Below are positions 1 through 8,267 of a stretch of DNA of 64,000 bases, piece after piece (positions within the stretch are counted from its first letter, which is position 1; each line of letters begins with the position of its first letter). The notes under the pieces were generated by a model. It searched no databases and was not told where the DNA came from. It was given only the letters and a program-made list of their open reading frames with translations. Source of the DNA: DATLED01 sp963750255 (GTDB lineage: Bacteria > Actinomycetota > Acidimicrobiia > Acidimicrobiales > CADCTF01); assembly GCA_963750255.1 (NCBI GenBank), contig CAVVPZ010000001.1, positions 186,001-250,000 on the forward strand, in the 5' to 3' direction. Made by a program: the position numbers and the translations under genes.

Positions 1-330
1 ACGGGCCCGCTGGTGGTCGCCGCCGTCAAAGAACGCACCCCCGACCTGCTCGTGTGCGATTTCCAGATCGGGAGCATGGGCGGCATGGCCATCACCCTCG
101 AGTTGCGGCTCGAAGAGAGCGGGGGCCGGCTCGACCACGTCCCGGTGCTGCTCCTCGTCGACCGCCGGCCCGACGTGTTCCTGGCCCGGCGCTCGGAGGC
201 CGACGGGTTCCTGGTCAAGCCCCTCGATCCGATCCGGCTGCGACGGGCCATCACCGCCATCCTGGGGGGCGGGACCTTCGAGGACCCGTCGTACCGTCCA
301 GCAGAATCGGCTGCCGCCCCCCTGATCTAG
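1..330 (+). CDS. Response-regulator receiver domain, 3' part only
   Basis: The reading frame is open to the left edge of the window, so the N-terminus is missing; the visible part ends at a TAG at 328-330. It reads as a CheY-like receiver domain: VCDFQIGSMGG carries the likely phospho-accepting Asp, a hydrophobic strand with Thr/Ser-like position follows (VLLLVD), and FLVKPLD holds the conserved Lys-Pro. No output domain follows, only about 20 Pro/Ala-rich residues, so this is either a stand-alone regulator or the C-terminal receiver of a larger protein that starts outside the window. The partner kinase cannot be told from here. Next on the same strand is tRNA-Pro. Confidence 0.75.
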   Translation, partial: TGPLVVAAVKERTPDLLVCDFQIGSMGGMAITLELRLEESGGRLDHVPVLLLVDRRPDVFLARRSEADGFLVKPLDPIRLRRAITAILGGGTFEDPSYRPAESAAAPLI

Positions 331-366
331 AGTTGGCCCTTCGTTGCGGCCGCAGGCTGGCCGCAC

Positions 367-440
367 CGGGGTGTGGCGCAGTTTGGTAGCGCGCTGCGTT
401 CGGGACGCAGAGGCCCCGGGTTCAAATCCCGGCACCCCGA
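367..440 (+). tRNA. tRNA-Pro (anticodon CGG)
   Basis: A complete cloverleaf can be folded. The acceptor arms CGGGGTG (367-373) and CACCCCG (433-439) pair fully, with discriminator A440. The D stem GCGC/GCGC, the anticodon stem CTGCG/CGCAG and the T stem CCGGG/CCCGG are all intact, with TTCAAAT as T loop. The seven-base anticodon loop TTCGGGA puts CGG at positions 34-36, reading proline codon CCG. CCA is not encoded. The sequence closely resembles known bacterial tRNA-Pro. Confidence 0.96.
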
Positions 441-443
441 CTC

Positions 444-473
444 GAGGCCGGTCTCTTCGTAGAGGCCGGCCTC
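444..473 (+). terminator. Hairpin just after tRNA-Pro
   Basis: GAGGCCGGTCTCT (444-456) pairs with AGAGGCCGGCCTC (461-473) across a TCGT loop, 12 of 13 positions plus one G-T. It begins four bases after the tRNA. No long U run follows (CTTCGCG), as is common in GC-rich actinomycetes, so termination or 3'-end protection is inferred from position and stability. Confidence 0.6.
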
Positions 474-502
474 CTTCGCGCCCGCTGTGCAACCCTGGTG
501 GT

Positions 503-1387
503 GTGACCCAACCCCTGGCCGTCGCTGAACTCGATCCCCCCGCGCCCGACCGCGCTCGGCGGGCGCTGGCCCCGCTCTCCATCCTGGTGGTCCTCCTGTT
601 GGTGGGGGGCATCGTCGCCGCTCTCGCGCACGACGACGCGCCCTCCCCCGCCCAGCGGTTGGCTGCGGCTCCCGCCGCCGTCGAGTCGGCCCGCTCGTTC
701 GCCACCGAGACGACCACCGAGTTCACGATCGGCGACATCCACTCCAAGACCACAGTGACGGGCGAGGTCGACACCGTGGCCAAGGTCGCGAGCATGCGGA
801 CCGAGGCCGTGCCCGGCGTCATGGCCCCGATCTCCATCGTCCTCGCCGACCGCGACCTCTACCTCGAGGTTCCGGCCGAATATCGGGGTCTGACCGAGGG
901 CAAGGGGTGGCTCCACGCCCGCCAGCCGGCCCCGGTCAGCGTCGGGGACACCTCGGGCGTGACCGATCCCCTCACCGCCATCGAGCAACTCTCCCAAGCG
1001 GGCTCGGTCAAGGTCATCGGCGACGAGGACGTTCGCAGGGAGCCGACGACCCACTATCGGGCGACGATCGACCTCGCCCGAGCCGTCAAGGATCGGGCTC
1101 CGACCACGACGCCCGATCAAGCCGGCGTTCTCGAGCAGTTGGGCGACGGGTTGCCCGTCGACGTCTGGCTCGATGCCAAGGGACGGGTCCGTAAGCAGCG
1201 CACGGAGATCACCCTGAAGACCCCGGCCCTCGACGCGGCCAAGTCGGTGACGGTGATCACCACCTTCGAGGCGTTCGACTACGGACGGGCCGTCACGGTC
1301 GCCATACCCGATGCCGGCAACGTCAAGGACCTCGGCGAGGGCGGCTTCGCCGAGTTGTTCGCCTTTCTCCGCACGCCGCGCTCGTGA
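503..1387 (+). CDS. Membrane-anchored LppX/LprG-like protein
   Basis: About 294 residues starting at GTG 503; the frame is open further upstream but would run through the tRNA, so the first start after the tRNA hairpin was chosen. Residues about 25-50 form one membrane segment (LSILVVLLLVGGIVAAL), followed by an Ala/Pro-rich linker and an extracytoplasmic domain with alternating beta strands (VTGEVDTVAKVASMRT, DLYLEVPAEY, VDVWLDAKGRVRKQ). That pattern matches the LppX/LprA/F/G fold, which in mycobacteria binds lipids and shuttles them across the periplasm. There is no lipobox Cys, so anchoring is by the helix and not by lipid. It overlaps the next gene by four bases (GTGA). Family assignment is from pattern only. 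Confidence 0.6.
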   Translation: MTQPLAVAELDPPAPDRARRALAPLSILVVLLLVGGIVAALAHDDAPSPAQRLAAAPAAVESARSFATETTTEFTIGDIHSKTTVTGEVDTVAKVASMRTEAVPGVMAPISIVLADRDLYLEVPAEYRGLTEGKGWLHARQPAPVSVGDTSGVTDPLTAIEQLSQAGSVKVIGDEDVRREPTTHYRATIDLARAVKDRAPTTTPDQAGVLEQLGDGLPVDVWLDAKGRVRKQRTEITLKTPALDAAKSVTVITTFEAFDYGRAVTVAIPDAGNVKDLGEGGFAELFAFLRTPRS

Positions 1388-1668
1388 GCCTGGCACTGAC
1401 CGACCTTCAACGTCTGATGGAGGAGATCTTCGGCGAGCGCGACCGCGAGCGGGGGCTGCCGACGTCGGTGGCCTGGTTGGCCGAAGAGGTCGGCGAACTG
1501 GCTAGGGCGATCCGCAAGGGAACCCCGGCCCAACAACTCGAGGAGCTCGGCGACGTGCTGGCCTGGGCAGCGTCGATCGCCAACCAGCTCGGGCTCTCGA
1601 TGGAGGAGGCCGTGGCCCGCTACGCCAACGGCTGTCCCAAGTGCGCCGCCACGCCTTGCACCTGCTGA
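1384..1668 (+). CDS. MazG-like nucleotide pyrophosphohydrolase
   Basis: A 94-residue protein starting at GTG 1384, translationally coupled to the preceding gene. It shows the MazG/iMazG metal-binding pattern: EEVGEL (residues about 31-36) and, 15 or so residues later, EELGDVLAW, which supply the EExxE and ExxD Mg ligands. Such small single-domain proteins hydrolyse (d)NTPs to NMP and pyrophosphate. An unusual C-terminal tail, CPKCAATPCTC, gives four cysteines in eleven residues, a possible metal site not required by the MazG fold. Substrate is unknown. Confidence 0.82.
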   Translation: MSLALTDLQRLMEEIFGERDRERGLPTSVAWLAEEVGELARAIRKGTPAQQLEELGDVLAWAASIANQLGLSMEEAVARYANGCPKCAATPCTC

Positions 1669-1687
1669 CCCCAACCCCTTGACCGCC

Positions 1688-2122
1688 TCAGCCGACGGCG
1701 AGCTTGTCGGCGGCCCGGACCCGGGTCACCAACTGGAGCAACACCTTCTCCATGATCGTGGGCTCCTTGCGCAACAGGGTGCGAAAGTTCCACGACGTGA
1801 GGCTCAGTGTGCGCAGGGGTTCGAGCGCGCACACCGTCGCGCTGCGGGGCTCGCCGTCGAGCAAGGCCATCTCGCCGATGGTGTCGCCGGGACCGAGCGT
1901 CGCCACCCGGCGTCCACCGGTGATGACCGAGGCCTTGCCGTCGAGGATCAGATGGAAGCGCCCACCGCGCGTCGCCTCGACGGTGACCTCGTCGCCTTCA
2001 TCGAAGGTCAACTCCTTGGCCATCTCACAGATCTGGCGCATGCCCTTCTTGGACACGCCGGCGAACAAGGGGACGGCAGCCAGCTGTACGAGTTGGTCGC
2101 CTGAAGTACGCATTCCGCCCAT
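1688..2122 (-). CDS. Cyclic-nucleotide-binding domain protein
   Basis: A 144-residue protein consisting of little more than one cNMP-binding beta-roll. Start ATG 2122 (or ATG 2113) lies 12 bases after the asd stop; the frame is open further upstream, but that part only shadows asd. Visible features are the PLFAGVSKKGMRQICEMAKEL helix pair, EGDEVTVEATRGGRFHLILDG, and the phosphate-binding cassette GDTIGEMALLDGEPRSATVCA, including the GE(M)ALL...RSAT signature. No DNA-binding or enzymatic domain follows, so it is a stand-alone sensor module. It is probably co-transcribed with lysC and asd, though a link to amino-acid synthesis is not obvious. Confidence 0.82.
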   Translation of the reverse strand: MGGMRTSGDQLVQLAAVPLFAGVSKKGMRQICEMAKELTFDEGDEVTVEATRGGRFHLILDGKASVITGGRRVATLGPGDTIGEMALLDGEPRSATVCALEPLRTLSLTSWNFRTLLRKEPTIMEKVLLQLVTRVRAADKLAVG

Positions 2123-2133
2123 GGGGCGACGTT

Positions 2134-3165
2134 CTAGCCGTTTCGGGCGACGAGTGCTTCGGCGATCTGCACAGCGTTGAGCGCGGCGCCCTTGCGGAGG
2201 TTGTCGTTGCTGACGAACAGGGCCAGTCCGTGCTCGGCGCCCTCGTCTCGCCGGATGCGCCCGACGTAGGACGGGTCGGCGCCGGCCGCCTTCAGAGGGG
2301 TCGGAACGTCGACGACTTCCACCCCGTCGGCCGCCCGCAAGATCTCGTCGGCCCGCTCGGGGGTGAGGGGCCGGGCGAACTCGGCGTTGATGCTCAGCGA
2401 GTGCCCGGTGAAGACCGGCACGCGCACACAGGTCGACGACACCCGGAGGTCGGCGATCTCGAGGATCTTGCGCGATTCGTCGCGCAGCTTGACCTCTTCG
2501 CTCGTCTCGGTGAACCGGTCGCCTATCAGGCCGCCGGCCAACGGCAACACGTTGTACGCGATCGTCTCGGCGAACTGCGACGGGACCGGGAAGTCGATGG
2601 CCGAACCGTCGAAGGCCAACTCGGCCGCCTTGTCGCCGGCGGCGAGAACCTGGTCGAGCAACTCGGGCGGACCTGCGGTGCCTGCGCCCGACACCGCCTG
2701 GTACGTCGAGTAGATGACCCGGGTGAGGCCGGCTTCGGCGTGCAACGGTGCCAGCACCGGCATGGCCGCCATCGTCGTGCAGTTGGGGTTGGCCACGATC
2801 CCCTTGGCGATGTGGGCCAGCGCGTGGGCGTTGACCTCGGGCACCACGAGGGGCACGTCGGGGTCCATCCGCCATGCCTTGGAGTTGTCGACGACCGTCG
2901 CTCCGGCCGCTGCCACCCGTGGGGCGAGTTCCTTGCTGGCATCGGCCCCGACGGAGAACAAGGCGATGTCGATGCCGGCGTAGTCGCCGCCCCAAGCGTC
3001 CTCGACTTCGACGTCACCATCGAGCCACGGCAGGCGCCTCCCGACACTGCGGGGAGAAGCGAAGTAGCGGATCGAGTCGACGGGGAACGACCGCTCGGCC
3101 AGCAGCACCCGCATCACGGTGCCGACCTGGCCGGTGGCGCCGAAGAGTCCGAGGCGAACACCCAT
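2134..3165 (-). CDS. asd: Aspartate-semialdehyde dehydrogenase
   Basis: A 343-residue enzyme of normal family length that reduces aspartyl-phosphate to aspartate-4-semialdehyde with NADPH, the second step toward Lys, Met, Thr and diaminopimelate. The Rossmann motif GATGQVG is at residues 9-15 and the catalytic Cys is in ANPNCTT (Cys129). A substrate-binding segment SGAGTAGPPELLDQ follows, and the catalytic His is in the FTGHS segment. Start ATG 3165 lies three bases after the lysC stop, so lysC and asd form the classic two-gene operon, here extended by a cNMP-binding protein. The gene reads cleanly although lysC next to it does not. Confidence 0.95.
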   Translation of the reverse strand: MGVRLGLFGATGQVGTVMRVLLAERSFPVDSIRYFASPRSVGRRLPWLDGDVEVEDAWGGDYAGIDIALFSVGADASKELAPRVAAAGATVVDNSKAWRMDPDVPLVVPEVNAHALAHIAKGIVANPNCTTMAAMPVLAPLHAEAGLTRVIYSTYQAVSGAGTAGPPELLDQVLAAGDKAAELAFDGSAIDFPVPSQFAETIAYNVLPLAGGLIGDRFTETSEEVKLRDESRKILEIADLRVSSTCVRVPVFTGHSLSINAEFARPLTPERADEILRAADGVEVVDVPTPLKAAGADPSYVGRIRRDEGAEHGLALFVSNDNLRKGAALNAVQIAEALVARNG

Positions 3166-3168
3166 CGT

Positions 3169-4389
3169 CTAACGCTCCAACTCGAATGCGGCGTGGAGCA
3201 CCGACACGGCTTGTTCGACCTGCTCGTCGCGGACGACGCAGCGAGATGCGAATGGGCGACGTCGAGATCATGTCGATGTTGACGCCTTCGTTGGCCAGCG
3301 TCTCGAACATGAGCGCCGCCACCCCGGGGTGGGTCTTCATGCCCGCGCCGATGAGGCGACACCCGGGCGACGTCGTTGTCGGCCAGCACGCCGGTGGCGC
3401 CGATCTCGGCCTGGAGATCACCAGCCACCTCGAGGCTGGTCTCGACGTCGGCCTTGGGCACCGTGAAGGAGATGTCGGTCACGCCGGCGATCGACACGTT
3501 CTGCACGATCATGTCGACGTTGACGTGGGCGTCGGCCAAGCGCGCGGAACAGCCGGGCGGCGATGCCCGGCTTGTCGGCCACCCCGGTCACGGTGATCTT
3601 GGCCTCCGACGACTCGGAGATCACGGACGAGATGATGGGCTGTTCCATGGTGGGGTCCTCTTCGCGGATCCAGGTACCGGGCTCCCAGGAGAAGCTCGAG
3701 CGAACGTGCAGCGGCACCTTCCAGGTGCGGGCGAACTCGACCGAGCGCATCTCGGGCTTGGGGCAACCGCTGGCGCACATCTCGAGCATTTCCTCGAACG
3801 ACACGAGGTTGATGCGGCGCGCCGTCGGCACGATGCGGGGGTCGGCGGTGAAGACGCCCGACACGTCGGTGTACAACTCGCAGGCGTCGGCCCCGAGGGC
3901 GTGGGCCAGCGCCACGGCGGTGGTGTCGCTGCCGCCCCGTCCGAGGAAGGTGACGTCGCGGGTATCGGTGCTCATGCCTTGCGCGCCGCCGACGACCGGG
4001 ACCTTTCCCTGGGACAACGCCTCCCGCAGGCGGTCACTACGGATCTCGGTGATCTTGGCCTTGGTGTGGACGCTGTCGGTCATGATCCCGGCCTGGCTGC
4101 CCGTGTAGCTGGCGGCGTCGACACCGATCTCGAGCAGCGCCATGACCAACAGGGCGGTGGTCTTGCGCTCGCCGGCGGTGATGAGCATGTCCATCTCCCG
4201 TCCGGGGCGCACGCTGCTCACCTCGCCGGCCAGGCGAATCAACTCGTCGGTCTCCTTGCCCATGGCGCTGACGACGGCCACGACATCGCTGCCCTGGCGG
4301 TGGGTGCGGGCGATGTGGTCGGCGACCTGACGAATGCGCTCTGGATCGGCAACGGACGTGCCGCCGTACTTCTGCACGACGAGGGACAT
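3169..4389 (-). CDS. lysC: Aspartate kinase, with three frameshifts
   Basis: Restored from ATG 4389 to TAG at 3169-3171, about 406 residues, the usual length. It starts MSLVVQKYGGTSVAD, the kinase signature, with KETDELIRLAG, GERKTTALLVMALLE and GRGGSDTTAVALAHAL (ATP/aspartate site). The C-terminal half carries two ACT domains (AKITVTGVADKPGIAARLF; NVDMIVQNVS...), expected to bind Lys/Thr for feedback inhibition. Three single extra bases, near 3540, 3358 and 3243, break the frame; removing one base at each place gives an unbroken protein ending FELER. The kinase half is intact, so real pseudogenisation is unlikely. First enzyme of the aspartate pathway, directly upstream of asd. Confidence 0.9.
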
Positions 4390-4498
4390 GGTGGGGTCCA
4401 GTGTACGGGCGGGTGCGGTCCCCCAATCGGCGTTTTGCCGTCGACGCATCGTCGCCCCGATTCCGCTCCTGACGAGGTGCCGGGTAGGTTCTGCGGCC

Positions 4499-5307
4499 AT
4501 GCCCACCGAGAAGAGGGAGCGCCAGCGCGCCGGCCGCGAAGTGCGGCGCGCTGAGGCCAAAGCCGCCCAGCGACGTGCCCAGCGACGGCGCCAGATCATC
4601 AGCATCGCTGCGCTGGTGGCCGTTGTCGTGGGCATCGGACTGCTGATCAACCTGACGGGCAAGGACGACAAGGGCGGCGCCGGTTCGGAGTCGACGTCGA
4701 CGACCGCATCCGATCAAGCGGTCGGTCAGCGCGGCCTGCCCCGCGGCCGACGGTTCGTCGGAGAAGCAGACGACCTTCGACGGCCCGCCCAAGAACTGCT
4801 TGACCAAGGGGGCGACGTACTCCGCGGACGTCGAGACCGACGCCGGCACCTTCACCATCGACTTGGCCCGCGACAAGGCGCCGAACACGGTCAACAACTT
4901 CGTCTTCCTGGCCCGCTACCACGCCTACGACGGCGTTCCCTTCCACCGGGTGATCCCCGACTTCGTCGTCCAGGGCGGCGACGTCGCCCTGCAAGAACGG
5001 CGGCGGCGATGCCGGCTACAAGTTCGGCGACGAACTCCCTGATCCGGGCGACTACAAGGCCGGTTCGGTGGCCATGGCCAACAGCGGTCCCGACACCAAC
5101 GGCTCGCAGTTCTTCGTCGTGACCAGTGCCGCCGGCGCCAAGACGCTCGTCGACGCCGTCGGTGGCGAGGCCAAGTACTCGCTGTTCGGCACCGTCAACG
5201 AGGGCTTCGACATCATCAAGAAGATCGAGGCCGACGGCGACCTCAGCGGCACTCCCAAGGTCATCCACAAGATCGTCAAGGTGACGATCAACGAGAAGAA
5301 GGGATAG
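4499..5307 (+). CDS. Membrane-anchored cyclophilin-type peptidyl-prolyl isomerase (frameshifted)
   Basis: Start ATG 4499, divergent from lysC. The N-terminus is very basic (KRERQRAGREVRRAEAKAAQRRAQ), followed by one membrane segment (IISIAALVAVVVGIGLLINL) and a Thr/Ser-rich linker. The cyclophilin domain then shows FHRVIPDFVVQGGD, ANSGPDTNGSQFFV and YSLFGTVNEGFD, which contain the catalytic Arg/Phe/Gln region. An extra base near 4722 and another near 4990 split it into three frames; corrected, it runs to TAG 5305-5307. It probably catalyses proline isomerisation in exported proteins on the outer face of the membrane. The next gene is a soluble paralogue. Confidence 0.88.
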
Positions 5308-5312
5308 CCCTC

Positions 5313-5834
5313 ATGGCTTCCAAGCAGTGGAACTCCCCGCCCGAGATGGTCATCGACACGGCCAAGCGCTACACGGCCACGATGTCGACGTCGATGGGTG
5401 ACCTCGTGATCGCGCTCGACGCAATCCAAGCCCCGAAGACGGTCAACAACTTCGTCTTCCTGGCCCGCGAGGGCTACTACGACGGCGTGATCTTCCACCG
5501 GATCATCAGCGGATTCATGTGCCAGGGCGGCGACCCGACCGGTACCGGTCGAGGCGGACCCGGCTACAAGTTCGCCGACGAACTGCCCAAGCCCCGCCAG
5601 TACGAGATCGGTTCGTTGGCCATGGCCAACGCCGGCCCCAACACCAACGGCTCGCAGTTCTTCATCGTCAGCGGTCCCTCGGGCGTCGGCCTCCCGCCCA
5701 GCTACTCCCTCTTCGGCAAGGTCGTGAAGGGCCTCGAGGTCGTCGCCGAGATGGAGCGCGTCGAGACCGACCGGTCCGACAAGCCCCTCAAGGACCTCAC
5801 CATCAACAGCATCGAAATCACCGAAGCCGACTAA
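5313..5834 (+). CDS. Cytoplasmic cyclophilin-type peptidyl-prolyl isomerase
   Basis: A 173-residue, single-domain cyclophilin with no signal peptide. It has FHRIISGFMCQGGD, GTGRGGPGYKFADE, ANAGPNTNGSQFF and YSLFGKVVKGLEVV, so the Arg, Gln, Phe and His/Tyr region of the active site is present. It starts five bases after the anchored paralogue and is surely in the same transcript. The pair looks like a tandem duplication in which one copy gained a membrane anchor. Confidence 0.93.
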   Translation: MASKQWNSPPEMVIDTAKRYTATMSTSMGDLVIALDAIQAPKTVNNFVFLAREGYYDGVIFHRIISGFMCQGGDPTGTGRGGPGYKFADELPKPRQYEIGSLAMANAGPNTNGSQFFIVSGPSGVGLPPSYSLFGKVVKGLEVVAEMERVETDRSDKPLKDLTINSIEITEAD

Positions 5835-5846
5835 CCCCCTCTCCCG

Positions 5847-5893
5847 TTTTGGGCGCATGAGTCCACGCCCTGCGTGGACTCATGCGCCCAGAA
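5847..5893. repeat. Dispersed palindrome, family A, copy 1 (47 nt)
   Basis: A near-perfect inverted repeat. The left arm begins TTTTGGGCGCATGAG and reads on to CCACGC; the right arm mirrors it and ends ATGCGCCCAGAA, leaving a three-base loop (CCT). The ends TTYTGGGCGCAT / ATGCGCCCARAA recur at 6837-6883 and 30159-30205. It sits between convergent genes and contains the last codons and the TGA of the minus-strand gene. No U run lies outside the stem on either strand. Confidence 0.9.
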
Positions 5894-6791
5894 AGCGGAG
5901 GACCCGGCGGGCAACCTCCTCCGGGTTGGTGCGCAGCGTCTCGGGCGCGAACCGCCGGAGCTGGAACCCGGTGGTCGTGACGAGGTCGTCCTCCCGCAGG
6001 GTGTCGGCGGCGTGAGCCCGACTGTCGGCGTGCACCTCGAGGCCCACGAACTCGATGAGCTTTCGTCGCTCGATCCACGCGAAGTCGACGACGATCTTGG
6101 AGCCATCGGGCAGCACCACGGCGAATTGCCGGGTCGGCTCTTCGATGCCGGCATTGCGAAGGCAACGGAGGAAGGCGACCTCGCCGTCGCTGCCGGGAGC
6201 CCGCCCAGTGCCCAGGTAGAGCTCGACCACTGCACGGAACCGGGTGACGCCCCGCCGCCCCTTGCCGCCGTGGTGCTCGAGGTAGCGATCGCACTTCTCC
6301 GGTGACGTCAGGCCACGGCGCCACGCAGCCGAGAACGCCTTCTCGATCACCACCTGGGGCGCCAACGCGCTGGTCTCGAGCAGGGCACGCTCGACGGAGG
6401 AGCACTCGATGCCCCCCGCGATCGCGATCGGCTCGACCCGTCGCGTGCGATGCAGGACGGTGCCCATCGGACGGGGGTTTCCGTTGTGGGGCGCCGAGAC
6501 CTCGACGATCGACGGCGTCCCGGCGAGCAGGCCGTGCAGGTGGAGGGCCGACCGGTGCGACGCCTCGGCCCCGTCACCTGCGGCACGAACCGCAGCCAGG
6601 AGACGCTGGTGCCAGTCCGGCGGCGCTGCACCGACGACGAACACCCCCGGGTGCAATCGCTGGAGCCAGCCATCGGCCAGCGCCCGTTCGGTACGGCGAT
6701 CGGTCCACCCGATGGCCGCCAACTGTGGGCGGGTCACCAGGTTGCGTTGTCCGGCGGCAATGACGGAGAGCCGGCGGGGTAATTCGTGCAT
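5880..6791 (-). CDS. AbiEi-like / DUF559 (Vsr-type nuclease fold) protein
   Basis: 303 residues from ATG 6791. The N-terminal 60 residues resemble a winged-helix AbiEi antitoxin-type domain (NLVTRPQLAAIGWTDRRTERALADGWLQRLHPGVFVV). The C-terminal third resembles DUF559: GEVAFLRCLRNAGIEEP, VVDFAWIERRKLIEFVGLEVHAD, the D...E.x core of Vsr-like endonucleases. Proteins of this layout are common as orphans in actinomycetes; no toxin partner (AbiEii nucleotidyltransferase) is adjacent. The last residues FLGA and the stop lie inside palindrome copy 1, so the element has shaped the C-terminus. Function as nuclease or regulator is not shown. Confidence 0.7.
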   Translation of the reverse strand: MHELPRRLSVIAAGQRNLVTRPQLAAIGWTDRRTERALADGWLQRLHPGVFVVGAAPPDWHQRLLAAVRAAGDGAEASHRSALHLHGLLAGTPSIVEVSAPHNGNPRPMGTVLHRTRRVEPIAIAGGIECSSVERALLETSALAPQVVIEKAFSAAWRRGLTSPEKCDRYLEHHGGKGRRGVTRFRAVVELYLGTGRAPGSDGEVAFLRCLRNAGIEEPTRQFAVVLPDGSKIVVDFAWIERRKLIEFVGLEVHADSRAHAADTLREDDLVTTTGFQLRRFAPETLRTNPEEVARRVLRFLGA

Positions 6792-6836
6792 GCCCGAGCG
6801 TCGCGACGAGGTGCGACACGAATCCTCCCCTCCGCC

Positions 6837-6883
6837 TTTTGGGCGCATTTCTCCACCCGGAGGGTGGAGAAATGCGCCCAAAA
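6837..6883. repeat. Dispersed palindrome, family A, copy 2 (47 nt core, 26-bp perfect arms)
   Basis: The best-preserved copy: with flanking CGCC/GGCG it has perfect 26-bp arms from 6833 to 6887 around a GGA loop. The ends are again TTTTGGGCGCAT and ATGCGCCCAAAA, while the interior (TTCTCCACCC) differs from copy 1 yet pairs completely with its own partner arm. It fills most of the gap between two minus-strand genes, ending just before the stop of the S51 peptidase gene at 6893. Confidence 0.92.
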
Positions 6884-6892
6884 GGCGATGGG

Positions 6893-7561
6893 TCAGGGGA
6901 GTTGGTCGAGGGGGATCGACTTGCCTGCCAGCCAGGCGGCAACGTGGCCGGAGCCGCCAGCCTCCCACGGCCCGTCGCCGTCGGCGGGACGGATGAGGGC
7001 GGTCTGCTCGTCGATGCCGACGACGGCGCAGCCCGCCGGGGCGAGTTCGAACGTGCGCCGGGCCTTCTCGTGTGACCAGGTGTTGGCGTGCGGGATCACG
7101 GTGAGCCCGTTGACCAAGCCCAGGCCGAGGGTGAACGCCCCGCCGCGCGGGTCGACCATCGGATCGCACAGGACCATCGCGCCGGCCGACGACCCGGCCA
7201 GGACGGCGCCGCCATCCCACGCCTCGACCAGGGCGGCCCAGAGCGCCGAGTCCTTGAGCACCGAACGGAGGTGGAGCGGCGACCCACCACCGAGGTAGAT
7301 GAACCGGGCGGCGCGGACGGCCTCCACGTTGGCCGGGTCCTCGGCGTCGGGTCGGGCCAGCACCATCAGCCCCCGCACCTTGCCGCCGATGGTGGAGAAC
7401 CACGCTGAGGCGGTGTCGACCGCCCGTTGGGGGTGTTCGTACGCCGCCGCCGTCGGCAACACGAGCACCTCGTCGCCCCCCGACGCGGCGAGAAGCTCGC
7501 GGTCGAAAGTGCAGCCGTCGCGCCACTCCATGCCGCCCACCAGTGCGAGCGGTCCGCTCAT
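6893..7561 (-). CDS. Peptidase S51-like (class I glutamine-amidotransferase fold) protein
   Basis: 222 residues from ATG 7561, overlapping the upstream methyltransferase stop (ATGA). It has the S51 pattern of dipeptidase E and cyanophycinase: a strand with VLPTAAAYEHP, FIYLGGGSPLHLRSVL, and the nucleophile elbow LAGSSAGAMVLCD with the catalytic Ser in G-S-S-A-G. A His/Glu acid-base residue probably lies in VIPHANTWSHEKARR. Family members cleave Asp-containing dipeptides or cyanophycin; the substrate here is not determined. Coupling to a methyltransferase gives no clear pathway. Confidence 0.8.
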   Translation of the reverse strand: MSGPLALVGGMEWRDGCTFDRELLAASGGDEVLVLPTAAAYEHPQRAVDTASAWFSTIGGKVRGLMVLARPDAEDPANVEAVRAARFIYLGGGSPLHLRSVLKDSALWAALVEAWDGGAVLAGSSAGAMVLCDPMVDPRGGAFTLGLGLVNGLTVIPHANTWSHEKARRTFELAPAGCAVVGIDEQTALIRPADGDGPWEAGGSGHVAAWLAGKSIPLDQLP

Positions 7562-8229
7562 GAGGTGACTCTCTTGGACGGGACGGCGATGCCTTGCACG
7601 AGCGCTCCTGAGCGTTGACAGTCGGTGATGGCGAACCCGGCGGACCGGAACTCGTCGAGGGTGTGGCGATCGAGACGGCAACCAGCGCCGCACGTGCGGC
7701 TCCACACCGGCGAGGCGACGGCCTGCAGGCGGCCGACGAGCCCGGGCGTGGCGACGTGTTCGAGAAAGAGCACCCGCCCGTCGGGCTTGAGGAGTCGCTT
7801 GATCTCCCGCAGCGCGGTGGCGGGGTCGTCGACCGTGCACAGCACGAGACAGACGACGACGGTGTCGGCGAAGTCGTCGGGCAGCCCGGAGTGTTCGATA
7901 CCCGTCTCGTGCACCTCGATGGGCACGGCTGCGGCGGCGACACGATCGAGGAGTCGGCGCCGCATGGCGCCGTCGGGCTCGAGGACAACGACCCGCTCGA
8001 CCTCGCGATAGAGCGGCAAGTTGCGACCCGTCCCGCCTCCGACCTCGACCACGACGCCGGATGCTTCAGCCACGAGCCGGCGCCGCCGACCGCTCATCCC
8101 GGCGCGGTCGACGAGCCCCATCACGGGGTCGTAGAACGCGGCATGCACGCGATGCTCACGGAGGGAGGGTTCGTCACGGAAGGAGGGCACGACGATCGCC
8201 ACGCTAGTGGTGCCCGGTGCCCCTTCCAT
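7558..8229 (-). CDS. Class I SAM-dependent methyltransferase (UbiE/phospholipid type)
   Basis: Start ATG 8229 is provisional, since the frame is open to 8274 but that would overlap the start of the divergent hbd gene; GTG at VHAAFYDPVM is a shorter option. The protein shows motif I VVVEVGGGTGRNLP, the acidic end of strand 2 VVVLEPDGAM, FADTVVVCLVLCTVDDP (motif post I) and ALREIKRLLKPDGRVLFLEHV (motif III). This layout resembles the phosphatidylethanolamine N-methyltransferase/UbiE group, including the FYDPVMG N-terminal region. Substrate unknown. Confidence 0.82.
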   Translation of the reverse strand: MEGAPGTTSVAIVVPSFRDEPSLREHRVHAAFYDPVMGLVDRAGMSGRRRRLVAEASGVVVEVGGGTGRNLPLYREVERVVVLEPDGAMRRRLLDRVAAAAVPIEVHETGIEHSGLPDDFADTVVVCLVLCTVDDPATALREIKRLLKPDGRVLFLEHVATPGLVGRLQAVASPVWSRTCGAGCRLDRHTLDEFRSAGFAITDCQRSGALVQGIAVPSKRVTS

Positions 8230-8267
8230 TGGAGCGAGGGCGGCGCGCCTCGGTAGCCTCACCGGCC

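Noticed and set aside
344..502. Upstream extension of the LppX-like protein
   Set aside because: It would be read through tRNA-Pro and its hairpin.
422..1396. Open minus-strand frames of several hundred codons opposite real genes (also at 11485-12726, 15844-17277 and 42569-46018)
   Set aside because: In GC-rich DNA antisense frames stay open by codon bias; they have no recognisable domains and lie opposite clear genes.
2123..2995. Long minus-strand frame that would extend the cNMP-binding protein by 290 residues
   Set aside because: That part overlaps asd in another frame and has an Arg/Gly-rich composition typical of a shadow frame.
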